From Cytobacillus firmus (GTDB taxonomy: Bacteria > Bacillota > Bacilli > Bacillales > Cytobacillaceae): a DNA stretch of 32,564 bases. The DNA is taken from contig NZ_JAMBOJ010000057.1 in NCBI RefSeq assembly GCF_023715565.1, positions 1 through 32,564 on the forward strand. The letters run 5' to 3'. The notes beneath the pieces were generated by a model. It worked only from the letters and a program-made list of their open reading frames with translations, was not told the origin of the DNA and made no database searches. This document shows, piece by piece, positions 32,445-32,564 of the stretch (position 1 is its first letter; every line of letters begins with the position of its first letter). The position numbers and the translations under genes are program-made.

Positions 32445-32510
32445 GGCTGGGACAAAACTAGCTTCAGATAGTAAGAAAGGTGAATTTGAGTGCGCTCAAA
32501 TTCACCTTTC
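32445..32510 (+). repeat. Box-plus-hairpin element, copy 2 (3' of the MFS gene)
   Basis: GGCTGGGACAAAAC (32445-32458) is followed after 16 nt by a perfect 16-bp hairpin (32475-32490 with 32495-32510, loop TGCG). It is 81 nt beyond the MFS stop and in its sense. No strong T-run follows, so termination would be weak. Box and spacing match 53-125; the stem sequence is unrelated. The last 54 nt of the window show nothing supportable. Confidence 0.75.
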
Positions 32511-32564
32511 TCTTATTTCAGGGTATTAATTCTTTAAATTCTTATTTTTTGGCAGTGAATTTCC

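Noticed and set aside
53..32510. The two GGCTGGGACAAAAC copies as inverted ends of one giant transposon
   Set aside because: Only 14 nt are shared, the hairpins differ entirely, there is no transposase near either end, and each copy tracks the 3' end of a gene.

Overview
The window looks like a chromosomal segment of a Bacillus-like member of the Bacillaceae. The evidence is strong Shine-Dalgarno sites, TTG/GTG starts, rho-independent hairpins, a PerR-type box at ahpCF, Fur boxes, and gene sets matching known Bacillus loci (ytcD-ytbDE, bmrA, asbABCDEF, a Btr/Feu-like uptake locus). No rRNA, tRNA or CRISPR array was seen.

Layout. (1) 1-2797: an HxlR regulator (ytcD-like) divergent from an MFS transporter and an aldo/keto reductase (ytbD-ytbE-like), with a duplicated operator-like segment between them. 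(2) 2798-8142: a gene-poor stretch, a PAS sensor histidine kinase with a 5TMR-LYT-like membrane domain, a YjdM zinc-ribbon protein, and ahpC-ahpF behind a good promoter and a PerR-type box. (3) 8193-15663: a wrecked alpha-glucoside PTS operon reading leftwards (intact RpiR regulator, then EIIC, then a GH4 6-phospho-alpha-glucosidase). The EIIC gene is split by about 5.06 kb of foreign, AT-rich DNA (about 9378-14433), and a deletion fuses what remains of EIIC to the C-terminal part of the GH4 gene. (4) Inside the insert: a 52-aa two-helix membrane protein, an IS3-family remnant, decayed replication-relaxation genes, an S1-domain fragment, and an intact three-gene module. That module is a lipase with a C-terminal helical domain, a small WXG/LXG-partner-like protein and a lipoprotein. 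It resembles the type VII secreted 'reverse' lipase toxins of the Staphylococcus aureus TslA type with their partner and immunity lipoprotein. (5) 15793-18662: a DUF3298 protein divergent from a BmrA-type ABC exporter, then a small YkuJ-like protein.

(6) 18773-32363 is an iron island. A complete petrobactin operon, asbA-B-C-D-E-F, reads leftwards. Upstream lie a siderophore-binding lipoprotein, an AraC activator fused to a binding-protein domain (Btr type), two FecCD permeases (the first with an apparent one-base frameshift), an HmoA-like monooxygenase and an EntS-like MFS transporter. Four Fur-box-like sequences sit in the promoter regions, so the whole block is probably iron-repressed and siderophore-activated. 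No uptake ATPase is encoded here, so one must be supplied from elsewhere.

Recurrent non-coding signals: a GGCTGGGACAAAAC box followed by a long unrelated perfect hairpin occurs at both ends of the window, each time downstream of a gene and in its sense. An identical 20-bp perfect palindrome occurs at 5511 and 18728. A 21-base direct repeat (19/21) flanks the small membrane protein gene.
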